Below are positions 5,969 to 8,823 of a stretch of 8,823 bases of DNA, one piece after another. Origin of the DNA: Anderseniella sp. (GTDB taxonomy: Bacteria > Pseudomonadota > Alphaproteobacteria > Rhizobiales > Aestuariivirgaceae). Location of the stretch: NCBI GenBank assembly GCA_013041995.1, contig JABDRA010000360.1, forward strand, positions 1 through 8,823, read 5' to 3'. The stretch's first letter is position 1. Each line of letters opens with the position of its first letter. Position numbers and translations under genes: made by a program. The notes below the pieces were generated by a model. The model made no database searches. It was not told the origin of the DNA and saw only the letters and a list, made by a program, of their open reading frames with translations.

Positions 5969-5983
5969 TTGCAAGCCATGCAA
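5969..5983. promoter_or_regulatory. Possible secondary operator half-sites
   Basis: TTGCA (5969-5973) and TGCAA (5979-5983) form a small inverted repeat whose half-sites are the same as the inner ones of the large palindrome (TTGCA at 5921, TGCAA at 5936). The spacing is five bases here and ten there. It lies in the regulator's leader and may be an auxiliary autoregulatory site or chance. Confidence 0.3.
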
Positions 5984-6028
5984 TAACCTGCTGAATTGCT
6001 GAAACAATTGATCATCGACTGACACAAA

Positions 6029-7060
6029 ATGGTACCCTCGGGACGCAATCTGCCAACGCTTGAAGATGTAGCCAGCGCCGCAGGTGTGTCTACGGCAACG
6101 GTCTCGCGCTGCCTCAACGAACCCGACAAGGTATCGGAAAAAACGCGGGAACGCGTAATGCAAGCTGTCAGCAAACTCAACTACTCGCCCAACTTCGGCG
6201 CCCGCGCCATAGCAGCAAACCGCACAGGAATTTTTGGCGCGGTCATCCCGACAATGGAAAACGCGATTTTCGCGCGCGGTATTGAAGCTTTCCAAAAAGC
6301 ACTTGTCGAAAAGAACGCCACGACTCTGGTGGCAAGTTCTGCTTACGACCCTGAGCAGGAGGCGCAACTGATCCGTACCATGGTCGCACGTGGTGCTGAC
6401 GGTTTGTTGCTTATCGGAACTGAAAGGCGTCCGGAGATTTATGAATTTCTGTCGAAACGCAATATTCCCACTGTAGTAGCCTGGGCATGCTCTGCGGACA
6501 AATCCCAGTCCTATGTAGGTTTTGACAATCGCGCAGCATCCAAGCGTCTGGTGGCCAGGGCGATCAGCATGGGTCACAGGTCATTTGCCTGTATTTCAGC
6601 ACCGACCAGCACCAATGACCGGGCCCGCGACCGTGTTCTCGGTGCGCGCCAGGCAATCACCAGCGCCGGTCTGGATGCCGCAGCCATGCCGGTTATCGAA
6701 ACGGACTACTCGATTGAGAACGGTCGGGAGGCCTTCAGGCAGATCGCTGCAGCAGCCCCCCTTCCCTCACTTGTTATCTGCGGCAACGACGTGCTGGCCG
6801 TAGGCGCCATTCAGGCGGCAAAAAGCGCTGGTCTTGACGTTCCAGGAGATGTGTCAATCACCGGATTCGACGACATCGAACTGGCAACCGTCATCAGCCC
6901 GGCCCTGACAACCGTTCATGTCCCGCACCGGCAAATGGGACAACTTGCCGGTGACACGCTTTACAGTCTGGTCAAGGATACTGAGGGGCCGATCAGGATT
7001 GAACTTGGAACCCGGATCGTCGAGCGGGAGTCACTGGCCACGCCCAAACAAGGCCAATGA
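6029..7060 (+). CDS. LacI-family transcriptional regulator of the sulfonate operon
   Basis: This 343-residue protein is a complete LacI/GalR-family regulator. The N-terminal helix-turn-helix is at 9-30 (PTLEDVASAAGVSTATVSRC), the hinge helix at about 54-66 (PNFGARAIAANRT), and the rest is a periplasmic-binding-protein-like effector domain with the typical ICGNDVLAVGAIQAAK and ITGFDDIELA blocks. The hinge residue that normally inserts into the operator centre is Leu; here it appears to be Ile61. Divergent placement with a large palindrome in between points to local control of the sulfonate operon, probably repression relieved by a pathway compound such as DHPS or sulfolactate; the ligand cannot be read from the sequence. 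ATG at 6029 is the first possible start, since a stop lies two codons upstream. No Shine-Dalgarno sequence is visible, which fits low expression. Confidence 0.93.
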   Translation: MVPSGRNLPTLEDVASAAGVSTATVSRCLNEPDKVSEKTRERVMQAVSKLNYSPNFGARAIAANRTGIFGAVIPTMENAIFARGIEAFQKALVEKNATTLVASSAYDPEQEAQLIRTMVARGADGLLLIGTERRPEIYEFLSKRNIPTVVAWACSADKSQSYVGFDNRAASKRLVARAISMGHRSFACISAPTSTNDRARDRVLGARQAITSAGLDAAAMPVIETDYSIENGREAFRQIAAAAPLPSLVICGNDVLAVGAIQAAKSAGLDVPGDVSITGFDDIELATVISPALTTVHVPHRQMGQLAGDTLYSLVKDTEGPIRIELGTRIVERESLATPKQGQ

Positions 7061-7139
7061 GACGCCGTCTGTTTCCGACAACCGGCCCCTTGAGCGGCGG
7101 CGGTCAAGACTGCATCGTTTCCCGGCATGAAACTGCGCT
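7061..7139. other. Short gap between convergent genes, no clear terminator
   Basis: The regulator and the membrane protein gene end facing each other 79 bases apart. A weak inverted repeat (CTTGA at 7089-7093, TCAAG at 7104-7108, around a GC-rich loop) is the only structure seen. It has no T-run, so I do not call a terminator. Confidence 0.4.
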
Positions 7140-8498
7140 CTAGTTTTCAGATCCAGGAGGTTTGCGCCTCTTGTCCAGCAGACGCTTGAAACGGTCCACT
7201 GTCTCGTCGACCAGGCCGCGCGCTTCCTCTTCCTGACTGTCGGGCGCCTGACCATCTTGCTCAACCGGTTCTCCTGCAGTCCGGTACTTCAAGGCCAGCG
7301 CCTTGATGAAACCGTCCTTGACTGTTGCCCACAGGTTGGCGGCCTCCAGTGAGGCAGCGCCTTCGAACTGCTTTTCGTTCATGACAAGTGAAAATGAAAT
7401 ATCCACCGGCTTGTCGCGCGCGTTGAGATATTTTTGTGCCGGTTTGAAAAGCGTTTTCTGCATCAGCCCGGCGTCAGCCGGTACCTGCATTTTGACATCA
7501 TGTGCCAGCAGGCGCCAATCCATGTTGATCTCCGCCCGATCAGTTCTTTTCCAGCTGTCAGTCACATCAACGTCAATGCTGCCTTCTTCAAGCCAGCTGA
7601 TCACCGGAGCGTCTGAAAAATGTCCAAGGACCGAGACCGGCAGCTGATCGATCTTCCAGGTCGTGTTGCGGCCACCGTCAGCAGGCGCTGACCTGATTTC
7701 CAGCTTTCGCCCGGCCAGCGTGCCGGACACATTCGAGCGGAAAAACAGATCAAACACCGCGTAATTGCTACGCAGCGGTGTGGCCTCAACCGATGTGAAC
7801 ATCACGTCCAGCGCCTGTTTCCTGGCATTGTAAAGCTGCACTCCGGCGTTTGAGATCGTCATGTGCCTGATGATGAAATTTCTTCTGGTTCTGATTTTGC
7901 GAGATTTTCTGCTCCGGTCGCGTTTCTTGACATCGAACCGCCCGGACACATCATTGACCGATAGCGTTTCGAACACCGGTGTACCAAACACAAGCGTGCT
8001 CATCTGAAGATCACCGGCAATTTCAGCCACCTTTAGATAAAAATTGCTCTTTTCATTGCTCACCCGTTTTGCAGTCAGGCCGGCAAATCTGAAAGTCCCG
8101 GTAAACAAGTTACCCGAGATATCCGACGCGATTACCTCGATCCCCGTGCGTTGCTCAAGTTTTGCCAACGCCCAGTTGCCAATCGGTTTGAGAAACAGGA
8201 AGTTGATCGCGAGAAGGCTGACAATTGTCGCGACGAATGCGCCTGCTGAGACCCGTTTGACCCATTTGAATGCAACAGATGGTTTGGCACTTGCCGGCGA
8301 GACGGCAACATCGCTTCCGCCGGTTTGCCGTTCATCAGTTGATCGCTTCTTTTCCTGATTTCCGAAAGCTCGGAAGAGACCGGCAATCATGCCTGCAACC
8401 GCAGCCGTCACGATGGCTACGAGGCTGAATACGGCAGACACCGCAGCCACGATAAACGGGAACAGAACTTCGATGAGCAGACCGACGAGTAATTCCAA
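7140..8498 (-). CDS. Membrane-anchored AsmA-like protein of unknown function
   Basis: The protein (452 residues from TTG at 8498) begins with about 45 very hydrophobic residues, enough for one or two helices. A polar, charged linker of about 40 residues follows, then a clear transmembrane helix at about 87-106 (AFVATIVSLLAINFLFL region). The long remainder looks beta-rich, and its segment GIEVIASDISGNLFTG with the following SNFYLKVAEIAGDLQMSTL resembles the N-terminal repeats of AsmA/TamB-type proteins, which act at the envelope in lipid or outer-membrane homeostasis. The tail is polar and charged (QEEEARGLVDE, KRRKPP). The frame is open upstream to a TTG at 8561, but the 8498 TTG has AGGAT seven bases before it and begins directly at the hydrophobic segment, so I prefer it. 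The gene is convergent with the regulator and seems unrelated to sulfonate metabolism. The family assignment is tentative. Confidence 0.72.
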   Translation of the reverse strand: MELLVGLLIEVLFPFIVAAVSAVFSLVAIVTAAVAGMIAGLFRAFGNQEKKRSTDERQTGGSDVAVSPASAKPSVAFKWVKRVSAGAFVATIVSLLAINFLFLKPIGNWALAKLEQRTGIEVIASDISGNLFTGTFRFAGLTAKRVSNEKSNFYLKVAEIAGDLQMSTLVFGTPVFETLSVNDVSGRFDVKKRDRSRKSRKIRTRRNFIIRHMTISNAGVQLYNARKQALDVMFTSVEATPLRSNYAVFDLFFRSNVSGTLAGRKLEIRSAPADGGRNTTWKIDQLPVSVLGHFSDAPVISWLEEGSIDVDVTDSWKRTDRAEINMDWRLLAHDVKMQVPADAGLMQKTLFKPAQKYLNARDKPVDISFSLVMNEKQFEGAASLEAANLWATVKDGFIKALALKYRTAGEPVEQDGQAPDSQEEEARGLVDETVDRFKRLLDKRRKPPGSEN

Positions 8499-8823
8499 AG
8501 CTACAATCCTAAATATAAGAGGAAGCAGCGTTCCGGACGCCCTGCATGCCACCAGCCTCAATAGTGCCTATTCATGCAATCATATCGCCATGAAAAGTGT
8601 TACGTTTTTGAAAAGCTCTTCCGCCAATTACAACTCTTCAGTCCGCAGATCATCTCAAACGAAATGCTCTGAAGCTGGCAAACGTCTACAGCTATCAGAT
8701 TCACTGAGGCATCAAAACCTCATCGCCGGTCAGAGCAGTTTGCGTTGAACGCTGGCTGTTAGCGTCAGGTGCCTAGGGTCAGGACCCATTAATGTTATCC
8801 ATTCTGCGGGAGGATATTTTGCC
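8499..8823. other. Upstream region of the AsmA-like gene and right window edge, no convincing gene
   Basis: These 325 bases are visibly more AT-rich than the coding regions, and I find no gene with a good start. On the minus strand TATGAT (8579-8584) is a fair -10 hexamer for the AsmA-like gene but lacks a matching -35. Near the right end are two small inverted repeats: ACGCT/AGCGT around 8750-8766, and GGGTC-AG-GACCC at 8777-8788. Plus-strand GGGAGGAT at 8808-8815 resembles a ribosome binding site and may serve a gene starting at or beyond the window edge. A frame from ATG 8792 also runs off the edge, too short to judge. Confidence 0.45.

Noticed and set aside
5954..6577. Minus-strand open frame of 207 codons opposite the regulator
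   Set aside because: It overlaps the DNA-binding domain of the LacI-family gene in antisense and runs into the control region; its Cys/Arg/His-rich translation is typical of a shadow frame.
8389..8748. Plus-strand open frame of 119 codons at the right end
   Set aside because: Its first half is antisense to the hydrophobic N-terminus of the AsmA-like gene, it is Ser/Thr/Asn-rich without domain features, and no ribosome binding site was found.
1..8823. CRISPR array, tRNA or rRNA gene
   Set aside because: No regularly spaced repeats, tRNA cloverleaf signatures or conserved rRNA stretches were seen while reading either strand.

Overview
The window looks like part of an alphaproteobacterial chromosome, probably from a marine or otherwise sulfonate-exposed lineage. 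The grounds are the moderately high GC content, the use of GTG and TTG starts, and the protein families present; the genus cannot be told from the sequence alone. Six closely spaced minus-strand genes (5876 down to 1352) form what looks like one operon. It is read divergently from a LacI-family regulator (6029-7060, plus strand).

In transcription order the operon holds: a 53-residue two-helix membrane peptide; a histidinol-dehydrogenase-like enzyme that best fits sulfopropanediol dehydrogenase HpsN; a short-chain dehydrogenase; the alpha and beta subunits of a ComDE-type sulfopyruvate decarboxylase; and an FMN-dependent alpha-hydroxy-acid dehydrogenase. Together they suggest a route (R)-2,3-dihydroxypropane-1-sulfonate (DHPS) -> 3-sulfolactate (HpsN) -> sulfopyruvate (the FMN enzyme) -> sulfoacetaldehyde + CO2 (ComDE). 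The short-chain dehydrogenase would either interconvert DHPS stereoisomers or act on sulfoacetaldehyde. No sulfonate transporter and no sulfoacetaldehyde acetyltransferase (Xsc) lie in the window, so uptake and desulfonation must be encoded elsewhere. The pathway is inferred from family membership and gene order, not proven.

The divergent control region (5877-6028) carries a perfect 18-bp inverted repeat with a 4-nt centre (5911-5950). It overlaps weak promoter-like hexamers on both strands and is the best candidate operator for the LacI-type regulator. Growth on DHPS or sulfolactate would plausibly relieve repression of both transcripts.

Flanking genes look unrelated to the pathway. At the left edge is most of a RhlE-type DEAD-box RNA helicase (1-1050, minus, running off the window). 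To the right, convergent with the regulator, is a membrane-anchored protein resembling AsmA-type proteins (7140-8498, minus). The final 325 bases hold no convincing gene, only short inverted repeats and a ribosome-binding-like site at the extreme right edge that may belong to a gene beyond the window.
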